A stretch of DNA of 64,000 nucleotides from an uncultured Psychrobacter sp. (GTDB taxonomy: Bacteria > Pseudomonadota > Gammaproteobacteria > Pseudomonadales > Moraxellaceae): NCBI RefSeq assembly GCF_947495825.1, contig NZ_CANMAH010000002.1, positions 248,001 to 312,000 of the forward strand. The letters are read 5' to 3'. Under the pieces are notes generated by a model. It was given only the letters and a program-made list of their open reading frames with translations. It made no database searches and had not been told where the DNA came from. Each line of letters opens with the position of its first letter. The stretch's first letter is position 1. This document shows, piece after piece, positions 19,378 to 27,646 of the stretch. The position numbers and the translations under genes were made by a program.

Positions 19378-21150
19378 CTACTCTAAGCCCAACTCCTTTA
19401 TCATTTGTTCAACGATTTTATACTTCTGAATTTTACCCGTCACGGTCATCGGGTATTCATCAACGAAGCGAAAGTAGGTCGGCACTTTATAATGAGCGAT
19501 ATGGTCACGACAAAATTGTTTTACCTCTTCTTCGCTCAAGCTACCTGGCTCTTTGGCAATAATCCACGCCGCCAATACTTCTCCATACTTTTTATCAGGC
19601 ACGCCGACGATTTGCACATCACGAATCTTAGGATGGCGATACAGATAGTTTTCCACTTCTACTGGATAGATGTTTTCGCCGCCACGAATGATCATATCTT
19701 TACTGCGCCCAACTACCGTAATATAGCCCTCTTCATCCATCGTTGCCAAGTCACCCGTATGCATCCAGCCATCAGTGATTGCCGCACGTGTTTTAAAGCG
19801 GCTACCCCAATAGCCTTTCATGACCGCATAGCCGTGTGTGAGTAGCTCGCCTGTCTCTCCAATCGGGACGACCTCACCCGTTTCGGTATCGACGATTTTG
19901 ACCTCAAGTGCTGGCAGTACCATTCCCACTGTCGACACTCTTTTTTCAAGGGGCGTTTGCGAGCTGGTCTGACAAGAAGCTGGACTGGTCTCGGTCATCC
20001 CATAAGCAATGGTCACCTCACTCATGTGCATCTTATCCATGACGCGGCGCATGACCTCAATCGGACAGCTCGAGCCGCCCATGATACCGGTGCGCAAACT
20101 GGACAAATCAAAGCTATCGAAGTCTGGATGATCAAGCTCTGCGATAAACATCGTCGGCACGCCAAGTAAGGCGGTACATTTCTCTGCTTCCACTGTCTGC
20201 AATACTGTTAGCGGATCAAAGCCATCATTGGGATACACCGCGCAGCCACCGTGGGTTAAGATAGCTAAGTTGCCACCCACCATACCAAAACAGTGATAGA
20301 GCGGCAGTGGGATACATAGCCTATCCTCCTCTGTCAGCCTCATCCCCTCGCCCATAAAATAGCCGTTATTTAGGATATTGCGATGCGTTAAGGTAGCGCC
20401 TTTTGGTGTGCCAGTCGTACCACTGGTAAACTGTACGCTAATAGCATCGGTGTTTTTGAGCGAGGCTTGGCGTTCCGCTACGCGAGGATCATTGGCATCA
20501 CCCTCTGCCATCCACGTAGAGAACTTTTGCATAAAATTAAAGACCTCATCACTCTCTGGCTCATCAATCCAAATGATACGTTCAATAGTAGGAATCTCGA
20601 CCAAATCAAGCTGATTATAGCTTTTATGATAAATTTCAGGACATAGCTCGCGAATCATTTGCGCATAGTCGCTATCTTTGAAATGACGCATCAATACCAA
20701 TGCCGAGCAGCCTAGTTTATTTAACGCATATTGCAGCTCAAAAGTTCGATAAGCAGGATTAATATTGACTAAGATAACGCCAATTTTTGCTGTTGCTAAT
20801 TGCATCAGCAGCCACTCGCTATTATTGTGCGACCAAATAGCGATACGATCACCTATCTCAAGCCCCATCTCAATAATGGCACTGGCTAACTGATTGACTT
20901 TTTCTTGTAGCTCGCGGTAAGTCCAACGGATATTTTGATGGCGAGAAACCAAGGCTTCACGTTCAGGATATTTATTGACAATGGCATCGAAAAAATCTCC
21001 GATGGTCGCCTCAATCAGCGGCACCTCAAGTCCTTTATCATGGCTTTGGGAGAGGGGCGCATTCGCCGAGCGCGCGCCTATATTAACTTTGGGAACATTA
21101 TCAAGAATACTGTTGTTAAGAGTGTTGTCAAAATCGGTGTGCTGAGTCAT
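19378..21150 (-). CDS. AMP-forming acyl-CoA ligase, paralogue 2
   Basis: Second copy of the tandem acyl-CoA ligase pair, about 590 residues from ATG 21150. That start matches the start context of the first copy: both begin MTQ and share AAAGGACTCGTT just upstream. An ATG 15 codons earlier is less likely. The motifs are the same: [51 protein letters not shown] and [11 protein letters not shown]. Differences from copy 1 are scattered and mostly conservative (for example GIMGGSSC versus GIMAGSSC). Both genes look intact and functional; diverged substrate range is possible. Confidence 0.88.
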   Translation of the reverse strand: MTQHTDFDNTLNNSILDNVPKVNIGARSANAPLSQSHDKGLEVPLIEATIGDFFDAIVNKYPEREALVSRHQNIRWTYRELQEKVNQLASAIIEMGLEIGDRIAIWSHNNSEWLLMQLATAKIGVILVNINPAYRTFELQYALNKLGCSALVLMRHFKDSDYAQMIRELCPEIYHKSYNQLDLVEIPTIERIIWIDEPESDEVFNFMQKFSTWMAEGDANDPRVAERQASLKNTDAISVQFTSGTTGTPKGATLTHRNILNNGYFMGEGMRLTEEDRLCIPLPLYHCFGMVGGNLAILTHGGCAVYPNDGFDPLTVLQTVEAEKCTALLGVPTMFIAELDHPDFDSFDLSSLRTGIMGGSSCPIEVMRRVMDKMHMSEVTIAYGMTETSPASCQTSSQTPLEKRVSTVGMVLPALEVKIVDTETGEVVPIGETGELLTHGYAVMKGYWGSRFKTRAAITDGWMHTGDLATMDEEGYITVVGRSKDMIIRGGENIYPVEVENYLYRHPKIRDVQIVGVPDKKYGEVLAAWIIAKEPGSLSEEEVKQFCRDHIAHYKVPTYFRFVDEYPMTVTGKIQKYKIVEQMIKELGLE

Positions 21151-21309
21151 AACGAGTCCTTTCGTTTTGCTGGTAATTTTATTATGAGCATTCAATGCGC
21201 TGCTAAGGTAAATAACATATTCTTCCTTGAATATTCTGTTAACTAGACAGTATAGTTAAATCACGTCCTAATCAATATAGCCCCTTAAATAAAAGCCTGT
21301 CAATAATAT

Positions 21310-21326
21310 TGATACACTACGTATCA
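21310..21326. promoter_or_regulatory. Palindromic operator candidate upstream of acyl-CoA ligase 2
   Basis: TGATACACTACGTATCA is an inverted repeat TGATAC-N5-GTATCA about 160 bp upstream of the ligase 2 start. It matches the palindrome at 19110 in sequence and setting (CTGTCAATAATATTGATACA here). It is the likely control point for the whole liu cluster if this is the first gene. Confidence 0.45.
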
Positions 21327-21357
21327 GTTATTAGTGATATAACAGATTAATCAATCA

Positions 21358-21397
21358 TAAAAAAAGCCAGCGCTGCATTAGGTTTGCAGCACTGGCT
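21358..21397 (-). terminator. Intrinsic terminator after the rubredoxin-reductase-like gene
   Basis: AGCCAG-C-GCTGC pairs with GCAGC-A-CTGGCT (21365-21397) and is followed on the minus strand by seven U. It separates the upstream flavoprotein gene from the liu cluster. Confidence 0.85.
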
Positions 21398-21419
21398 ATG
21401 GTGTAGACGTTTTTAATAA

Positions 21420-22667
21420 TTAAGATTTTGGTACTACAGGCGCTTTAATAGTGACTGTCGCACTGATTTCATCGTTATCATCTAACAATTCCATGATTAG
21501 CTCTTCATCACTTTCAGTCTTTACCTGCCAATTACCCGTCGCTTGTGGCACCCCAGTCGCCATGACAGAGATGGCTTTATTTTTTAGACGAATCATCGGC
21601 GGCTTGTGATCGTAGCCGTCATGTTCATGACCCAAAATATCATCAGCGATAGTTGCAGCTTGCGCACGCAGCGGGGCGACGTAACGGCAGGCAACTCCAT
21701 TGATAGACATACAGTCACCAATGGCATAAATATTAGAAGCATTGGTACGTAGTGTTGTCGCATCGACCACGATACCGGTACGACGATTGAACTCAACACC
21801 AGCAGCAGCAGGCAACTTATCGTCGACAGTGAGGCCTGTACTAGCTATCACATGGTCTACGATTAAGGGTTCAGGTTGCTGATCAGCCGTACTATCGGCA
21901 CCTGCTATCGGCTTATAATCTACTTGTAATTTATCATGACCGCTTGTACTGTCATTAGCATTGGCGCTGTCATCAACTCGCGTAACGCCAGACACTTGAT
22001 AACCACCCAAAAAGTTAATCCCTTGAGATTTGACTGCTTGAGCGATACGAGCCGTTGCTTTTGGCGGCAGCATTTGTGAAAGCGGTGCATCATTTAAATC
22101 AATCAGCGTCACTTCATGTCCAGCTTTTAGCAAATCTTCTGCAATCTCCGTCCCAACCATACCAGCTCCGACGATAGCGACATGCTGACTACCTGTTGCC
22201 AGCTTCTCTTGCAGCTGTCCAAAGCGCTCGATATGATTGACGTGCCAAACCAAATCTTCTGGCAAGCTTTGCGGAAAGATAGGATGAGCGCCCATTGCTA
22301 ATACTAATTTATCATAGCCAATAGTGGCGTAATCCACATTGGCCGGATCTGAGCGCGTAGCAGAGACAAGATGTAATTGCTGACTGGCGGCATCGATGTC
22401 ACTAACTTGGGTATTGGCGAGTAAATTGACGTTTGCAGCCTTAGCTGCATCACTACCTGTAGCCCGTACTAAATCTGAGGCGCGTTTGTTTTGACTAATC
22501 GCCATGGTTAACATTGGTTTGTGATAACGATCTGCACTATCTGTCGTGACTAAAGTGATTGCAATGTCTTTATCTTTCGCACGAATGGCATCAATGACAT
22601 GCCAACCAGCCAGCCCTGCCCCTACAATGACCACACCTTTCGATGTAGATGAATGTTCTGCACTCAT
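21420..22667 (-). CDS. Rubredoxin-NAD(+) reductase-like FAD oxidoreductase
   Basis: Two-dinucleotide flavoprotein, about 415 residues, probably passing electrons from NAD(P)H to rubredoxin or a similar carrier. The N-terminal FAD site is GVVIVGAGLAGWHVIDAIR. The NAD site is HVAIVGAGMVGTEIAEDLL near residue 165. The second FAD motif is NIYAIGDCMSI near 315, and a short C-terminal cap follows. The start at 22667 is preferred because GGGAG lies upstream; an ATG four codons earlier overlaps it. Rubredoxin reductases of Acinetobacter have the same shape. No rubredoxin gene is adjacent, so the partner is unproved. A region around residues 225-265 is rich in Ser, Asp and Asn and looks like an insertion. 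Confidence 0.8.
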   Translation of the reverse strand: MSAEHSSTSKGVVIVGAGLAGWHVIDAIRAKDKDIAITLVTTDSADRYHKPMLTMAISQNKRASDLVRATGSDAAKAANVNLLANTQVSDIDAASQQLHLVSATRSDPANVDYATIGYDKLVLAMGAHPIFPQSLPEDLVWHVNHIERFGQLQEKLATGSQHVAIVGAGMVGTEIAEDLLKAGHEVTLIDLNDAPLSQMLPPKATARIAQAVKSQGINFLGGYQVSGVTRVDDSANANDSTSGHDKLQVDYKPIAGADSTADQQPEPLIVDHVIASTGLTVDDKLPAAAGVEFNRRTGIVVDATTLRTNASNIYAIGDCMSINGVACRYVAPLRAQAATIADDILGHEHDGYDHKPPMIRLKNKAISVMATGVPQATGNWQVKTESDEELIMELLDDNDEISATVTIKAPVVPKS

Positions 22668-22811
22668 ACAAGCTCCCATTAAGTTAACTATTATGTTTGT
22701 TGAATATGATTGCCCTTATTGTAACAGTAAACAGCCATGCACTCACCTATTCTCCCGCGTCGCTTACGATGTGCTCACTCCTATCAATATTGAAAATATA
22801 TATTTACTCAC

Positions 22812-22844
22812 ACAAAAAAGCGCCTATTTATTTATAGACGCTTT
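22812..22844 (-). terminator. Intrinsic terminator after gltL
   Basis: AAAGCG-C-CTAT pairs with ATAG-A-CGCTTT, followed on the minus strand by a U run. It closes the gltIJKL unit. Confidence 0.8.
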
Positions 22845-22873
22845 AGAAATGACTCGAAATATAGTGTTGTACA

Positions 22874-23677
22874 TTAATGATTAAGAATCTTCGATAAGAA
22901 CAGCTGCGCGCGTTCACTTTTTGCGCCTTCAAAGAACTCATCTTTACTACAGTTCTCGACGATATAACCTTCATCCATAAAAATAATACGGTTGGCGACC
23001 TGACTGGCAAAGCCCATCTCATGAGTCACACACATCATCGTCATACCATCGCGGGTCAGCTCTACCATCACATCGAGCACTTCTTGAATCATCTCTGGAT
23101 CAAGCGCCGAGGTTGGTTCATCGAACAGCATTGCTACGGGGTCCATCGCCAGCGCACGAGCAATGGCGACGCGTTGCTGTTGACCTCCAGACAACTCGGC
23201 TGGATACTTCGCCGCTTGCGCTGTCAATCCTACTCGATCCAAATATGCCATCGCCTTTTTTTTGGCATCAGACTCCTTACGGCCTAACACTTTGACTTGT
23301 GCAACGGTCAGATTGTCGATAATGGTTAAATGCGGAAACAGCTCAAAGTGCTGAAACACCATACCAACGCTACTACGCAGCTTAGGTAAGTCAGTCTTTG
23401 GCGCACCGACTGAGATACCATTGACCATAATCTCACCTTTTTGAAAAGGTTCGAGCCCATTGACAGTCTTGATTAAGGTAGATTTACCACTACCTGATGG
23501 GCCACAAACCACTACCACATCACCCCTATGTACGTGAGCAGTACAATCGCTCAAAACTTGGAAGTCACCATACCACTTGCTGACGTCAGTCATTTGAATG
23601 ACCATCTCATCGCTAGCATGACCATTGTTCGTAACCAGTCCGCCAAAGTCATTTGTATACGTATCAGCACTACTCAT
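22874..23677 (-). CDS. gltL: Glutamate/aspartate ABC transporter ATP-binding protein
   Basis: Cytoplasmic ATPase of a polar amino-acid importer. 267 residues: Walker [14 protein letters not shown] near residue 60, Q-loop VFQHFELFPHLT, signature [19 protein letters not shown], Walker [15 protein letters not shown] and the switch histidine in CVTHEMGFA. An N-terminal extension of about 25 residues precedes the nucleotide-binding domain. The start has TTAGGAG upstream. Last gene of the four-gene transporter unit. Confidence 0.93.
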   Translation of the reverse strand: MSSADTYTNDFGGLVTNNGHASDEMVIQMTDVSKWYGDFQVLSDCTAHVHRGDVVVVCGPSGSGKSTLIKTVNGLEPFQKGEIMVNGISVGAPKTDLPKLRSSVGMVFQHFELFPHLTIIDNLTVAQVKVLGRKESDAKKKAMAYLDRVGLTAQAAKYPAELSGGQQQRVAIARALAMDPVAMLFDEPTSALDPEMIQEVLDVMVELTRDGMTMMCVTHEMGFASQVANRIIFMDEGYIVENCSKDEFFEGAKSERAQLFLSKILNH

Positions 23678-23718
23678 CGCTGGCTCCTAACCACATTATT
23701 TTAAAATTATTAAAAAAC

Positions 23719-24390
23719 TCAAAACCTCAGACGTTTTTGCACATGTTGTACACCGATAGAAGCGCTCAAACTGATGACAAAATATACCGCTCCTGCGCCT
23801 AAAATATAAGGCGTCAATAAACCCATCAGCTCACCACGTACGTAGGCTGCACGGAAAAAGTCTGTCAAACCGATAGCAAATACCAACGTTGTATCTTGGA
23901 ATAAAATAATACATTGTTGCAAGATAAGCGGCAGCATTTTTCGGAATGCTTGTGGTAGTACGACCAAACGCATGGTCTGCCCGTAAGTCATACCCAAAGC
24001 TTTTGCAGCATTGACTTGGCCGCTACCAATAGACTGAATACCAGCCCGCACCACTTCTGAAAAATAAGCGGCTTCGAACATCATAAAAGCAACGACGCAT
24101 GAGGCAAAAGCGGCATCAAGTTGCAGGTATTTACCCGCTACCCAAAAATAGATCATCGGTACGGCAAAATAAAACCATAACAATACTAGTAGCAGCGGTA
24201 CAGAACGAAAGTAATTGACATAGAGTTTAGCCGGTACTTCTAACACTTTGATACCAGATAGACGCATCAAAGCGAGTACCGTTCCTAAACTGATACCACC
24301 AAGGATGGCGAGAAATAATACTTTTAAGGTGGTTAGCATACCACCCATTAGACCTGGATAGGCCGTTGCAAGTTCGGTCATCATACTCAT
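23719..24390 (-). CDS. gltK: Glutamate/aspartate ABC transporter permease GltK
   Basis: Membrane subunit of 223 residues with about five helices and the EAA-loop motif (NAAKALGMTYGQTMRLVVLP) that docks on the ATPase. TLKVLFLAILGGISLGTVLALMR is typical of the HisMQ permease family. Its ATG overlaps the stop of gltJ by four bases (ATGA), which indicates translational coupling. Confidence 0.92.
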   Translation of the reverse strand: MSMMTELATAYPGLMGGMLTTLKVLFLAILGGISLGTVLALMRLSGIKVLEVPAKLYVNYFRSVPLLLVLLWFYFAVPMIYFWVAGKYLQLDAAFASCVVAFMMFEAAYFSEVVRAGIQSIGSGQVNAAKALGMTYGQTMRLVVLPQAFRKMLPLILQQCIILFQDTTLVFAIGLTDFFRAAYVRGELMGLLTPYILGAGAVYFVISLSASIGVQHVQKRLRF

Positions 24391-25133
24391 TTCTGACTCC
24401 CTGCAATAAGCCCAGGCACACGCAGTTTGCGCTCAATCAAACCCATGATGGCGATTAAGGATAGATTGAATACCAAATAGATAACAGTCGCATAAGTATA
24501 AATCTCAATGTTGTTTTGAGTATATTCGCTAATGGTTTTGGTCTGACTAATGAGCTCCATCACCCCTACCAAAGAGGCCACTGATGCGTTTTTAAAGCAG
24601 TTGGTCAGCTCAGAGCTTAAGGGCGGCAAGATGATACGAAAGGCCTGTGGTAATAAGACCTCTTTATAAGCTTGCGGAACACTAAATCCAAGAGCGTAAG
24701 CTGCATTGATCTGACCTTGTGGTAATGACTCGATACCTGTACGTACTTGCTCAACGATACGCGCAGCGGTAAATAAGCCAAGGCCGATACTTGCTGAGAG
24801 CATGGCTGAAGTATTCGGAGACAAGTCCTTATACCACCATTCTTGTAAGGTCGGTGTCAGCCAGCCAGGGGCGACATAAAACCAAAAGAATAATTGAACC
24901 AATAAAGGGATATTACGAAAAAAAGTGACATAGGCGGTGCCAATACTGCGCGCAGTCTTACTTGGCAAGGTGCGCATGATACCGAAGATGGTACCAATAA
25001 CCATGGCTATCGCCCATGCGATACTACCAATTAGTAACAACCAGCCAAGACCGGTGATCATCCAATGTAAGTACAGCTCATTACCGATACCAGTCTGCTC
25101 AAAGAGCACACCCCAGTTCCAGCTATAATTCAT
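24387..25133 (-). CDS. gltJ: Glutamate/aspartate ABC transporter permease GltJ
   Basis: Membrane subunit of 248 residues, paired with GltK. It has the longer N-terminus usual for GltJ (MNYSWNWGVLFEQ), hydrophobic helices including VQLFFWFYVAPGWL, and the EAA loop INAAYALGFSVPQAYKEVLL. It overlaps gltK by four bases. A hairpin separates it from gltI upstream. Confidence 0.92.
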   Translation of the reverse strand: MNYSWNWGVLFEQTGIGNELYLHWMITGLGWLLLIGSIAWAIAMVIGTIFGIMRTLPSKTARSIGTAYVTFFRNIPLLVQLFFWFYVAPGWLTPTLQEWWYKDLSPNTSAMLSASIGLGLFTAARIVEQVRTGIESLPQGQINAAYALGFSVPQAYKEVLLPQAFRIILPPLSSELTNCFKNASVASLVGVMELISQTKTISEYTQNNIEIYTYATVIYLVFNLSLIAIMGLIERKLRVPGLIAGSQK

Positions 25134-25160
25134 TTTTGTCTCTCCGAGCAGCGGAAGATA

Positions 25161-25208
25161 GACTCATACGCCAGGTTTATCTCGAATAATCTCTTAGGCG
25201 TATGAGTC
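25161..25208. promoter_or_regulatory. Intercistronic hairpin between gltI and gltJ
   Basis: Perfect 12-bp inverted repeat: GACTCATACGCC (25161-25172) with GGCGTATGAGTC (25197-25208), loop 24 nt, and no U run. Such hairpins after a binding-protein gene commonly protect the upstream mRNA from 3' decay, so that the binding protein is made in excess of the permease. That role is inferred here. Confidence 0.55.
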
Positions 25209-25231
25209 GGCTATAGTGAGGGACAAATGTC

Positions 25232-26209
25232 TTATTGTGCAGCGTCTTTTGGCTGGGCACTATCATGTGGATTGGCAATTAAAGCTTTTAAGTTGTCTGA
25301 CATCTCAAAGTTTAAATTGACGTTTTTTGGTGGAATAGGGTTTAAGAACCACTTATCATAGATGTTGTTAATCTCACCTGAGCTAAAGGTATTGGCAAGC
25401 GCCTCATCGACCACCGCTTTAAACTCAGGGTCGTCTTTACGCATCATACAGCCATAGATTTCAAACGATTGCGGTTCACCAACGATAACCCATTCATCAG
25501 GGTTTTTGGCCTTGGCTTTCTCGCCGGCGAGCAGTACATCATCCATCATAAAGGCATCGGCACGGCCATTCTCTAGCATCAAGAAACCTTCGCCATGGTC
25601 CTTTGCAGAGATGATATTGGTGTCCATATTGTTTTCATCATTGTATTGACGAATGTAACGCTCTGAAGTTGTGCCTGCCGTAGTAACTAAGGTTTTGCCT
25701 TTTAAGTCTTCAAAGTCTTGAATGCCAGAGTCAGTTTTGGTCAACAAGCGCGTACCAATCTCAAAAAAGCCATTAGAAAAAGCAACTTGTTTTTGGCGCT
25801 CTTCATTGTTGGTCGTTGAGCCACATTCAAAATCTACCGTACCGTTTTGTACCAGTGGAATACGAGTTTGCGAGGTAATGAGATTGTAACGGACGTTTAG
25901 ATCTGGCATGTTGAGCTTTTGCTTAACTGCTTCGACGACTTTCATCTCTAGATCGTGTGCATAGCCCATTGGCTGATTAGGATCATCGGCGATATAAGAA
26001 AACGGAATTGAGGAGTCACGATAACCGACGACAATAGTGCCCGAATCTTTTATTTTTTGTAGGGTACCATTAGAGTTCGCCGTAGTCTCTGTCGTTGCAG
26101 TATCATCTGCTGGAGCTTCGCTGGTGGTTTGATTACTATTATTACAGCCAGCTAAGCCAAGCGCCATAACCGCAGCTAGCGTTAGAGGTTTTGAGAGCGA
26201 GTAAGCCAT
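25232..26209 (-). CDS. gltI: Glutamate/aspartate ABC transporter substrate-binding lipoprotein
   Basis: Periplasmic solute receptor of about 325 residues. The signal peptide ends in the lipobox ALGLAGC; the mature part begins after that Cys with a Thr/Ala/Asp-rich linker. The binding domain starts KIKDSGTIVVGYRDSSIPFS and has RIPLVQNGTVDFECGSTTN, the long GltI-type form. The start at 26209 is chosen because AAAGGA lies eight bases upstream; an ATG three codons earlier overlaps that site. First gene of the unit. It is divergent from hslO. Confidence 0.92.
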   Translation of the reverse strand: MAYSLSKPLTLAAVMALGLAGCNNSNQTTSEAPADDTATTETTANSNGTLQKIKDSGTIVVGYRDSSIPFSYIADDPNQPMGYAHDLEMKVVEAVKQKLNMPDLNVRYNLITSQTRIPLVQNGTVDFECGSTTNNEERQKQVAFSNGFFEIGTRLLTKTDSGIQDFEDLKGKTLVTTAGTTSERYIRQYNDENNMDTNIISAKDHGEGFLMLENGRADAFMMDDVLLAGEKAKAKNPDEWVIVGEPQSFEIYGCMMRKDDPEFKAVVDEALANTFSSGEINNIYDKWFLNPIPPKNVNLNFEMSDNLKALIANPHDSAQPKDAAQ

Positions 26210-26218
26210 AAGATACAT

Positions 26219-26542
26219 CCTTTTATCAGATTAGTACAAATCAGTGAAAACTCTGGACGTTTTCTATACTACTGTCCAGCATCCTTGCTGTTACTTTCAG
26301 TTATCATAGAGCAACTTAATGTTACTGTACAACACTTTTAGCTAGGTTGGTAATTTTTCTTACGTATATTCATAATATTTCATATACGCTTATACTCCCT
26401 CTTACCGCATAAAAAACGACGTCTAAAGACTTGAGCGACCATTAATGGTAAAGCTTGAAGAGTGTGTTACTGCTTTGTCATCGTTGATAATTCATCAATA
26501 ATCCCCATAAAGTTAGCAACTTCTTAACTATACTAACGACTT
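26219..26542. other. Intergenic region between divergent gltI and hslO
   Basis: About 320 bp, AT-rich, expected to hold both promoters. ACTGTCCAGC near 26270 and ACTGTACAAC near 26324 are related short motifs. I see no convincing sigma-32 or sigma-70 promoter, no strong hairpin and no credible small gene. Confidence 0.35.
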
Positions 26543-27520
26543 ATGACTCAAACCAATCACAACACTCAAGTAACGACAGCTGACATGGCTTCTACCAGTA
26601 ATGATGTACGTCAGCGCTTTTTTATTCAAGATTCACCTGTACGTGGTGACGTCGTCCGTCTATCACGTAGTTATGCCAGTACTATCGCTCAAAAGCCCTA
26701 CCCTGAAGCCATTAAACGCTTGCTAGGCGAAATGCTGACGGCGGCCAGTTTACTTATCGGTACTGTTAAAATAGACGGCCGCTTGTCTATCCAATTACAG
26801 TCATCAGACAGTGACAGCTTGCTAAATTGGGCAATGGCTGAATGTGATCAAAACGGTATCATTCGCGCGCTTGCTAGCTGGAAAGCTGATACCGATGAGC
26901 AAGTGCAAGCGTGGGAAAATATGACCCATGCTAATGAAGCCTTCGCTGAACTTGGCGCGATGGGTCAAGGTGTATTATTTATTAATATCCAGCCGGATGG
27001 CGGTGAGGCATATCAAGGTATCGTCGAGCGTAGCCATGACAATTTGGCTGACTGCTTGGCACATTATCAAAAGCAATCTGCACAAATTCCTACGCTGATT
27101 AATTTGGCATCTGACGGTTTGCAAGCAGGTGGCATATTGGTACAAATGCTGCCACGTACTGCTGAAGAAACCCATGAAGTAGAGCAAAACAAAGATGCGG
27201 GTATCGATGATGACTTATGGACGCGTTTAAGCGTTTTGACTCATACAGTCAAAGCTGAAGAGCTGACCACACTTGATACCAACGAAATCTTATATCGCTT
27301 ATATAATGAAGAAAACGTCGTCGTGCCTGACCCTGTCGAGCTGACTTTTGGCTGCACTTGTTCGCGTGAAAAATCAGAGATGGCGATTGAGCAAATCGGT
27401 GAGGCAGAAGCTCTAGATATCATCGAGGAGCAAGGCGGTACTTTTGAGATGGATTGTGGATTTTGCGGTGAAGTCTATAAATTTGACAAAGACGATGTGG
27501 TAGCGATATTTGCTGAGTAG
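26543..27520 (+). CDS. hslO: Redox-regulated chaperone Hsp33
   Basis: Holdase chaperone activated by oxidation. 325 residues. The N-terminal domain has the family segment FIQDSPVRGDVVRLSRSY and LLGEMLTAASLLIGTVKIDG. The C-terminal zinc switch has four cysteines, in FGCTCSREK and CGFCGEVYKF (a CxC and a CxxC), that bind zinc when reduced and form disulfides on oxidation. An acidic insertion (VEQNKDAGIDDD) lies between the domains. No strong Shine-Dalgarno is visible at the ATG. Confidence 0.95.
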   Translation: MTQTNHNTQVTTADMASTSNDVRQRFFIQDSPVRGDVVRLSRSYASTIAQKPYPEAIKRLLGEMLTAASLLIGTVKIDGRLSIQLQSSDSDSLLNWAMAECDQNGIIRALASWKADTDEQVQAWENMTHANEAFAELGAMGQGVLFINIQPDGGEAYQGIVERSHDNLADCLAHYQKQSAQIPTLINLASDGLQAGGILVQMLPRTAEETHEVEQNKDAGIDDDLWTRLSVLTHTVKAEELTTLDTNEILYRLYNEENVVVPDPVELTFGCTCSREKSEMAIEQIGEAEALDIIEEQGGTFEMDCGFCGEVYKFDKDDVVAIFAE

Positions 27521-27559
27521 TTGTCATTAGCTTGATTTTTTATTTGTAGCGATGATAAG

Positions 27560-27590
27560 AACCTCCGAGTGTGATGCTCGGGGGTTTTGT
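27560..27590 (+). terminator. Intrinsic terminator after hslO
   Basis: AACCTCCGAG pairs with CTCGGGGGTT (one G-U pair), followed by TTTTGTTTT. It lies between the convergent hslO and lipase-like genes. Confidence 0.85.
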
Positions 27591-27646
27591 TTTACTAGAT
27601 GAATCTAAATAATAAAGTGAGGCTACATACCTAAAAGACTAAAAAC

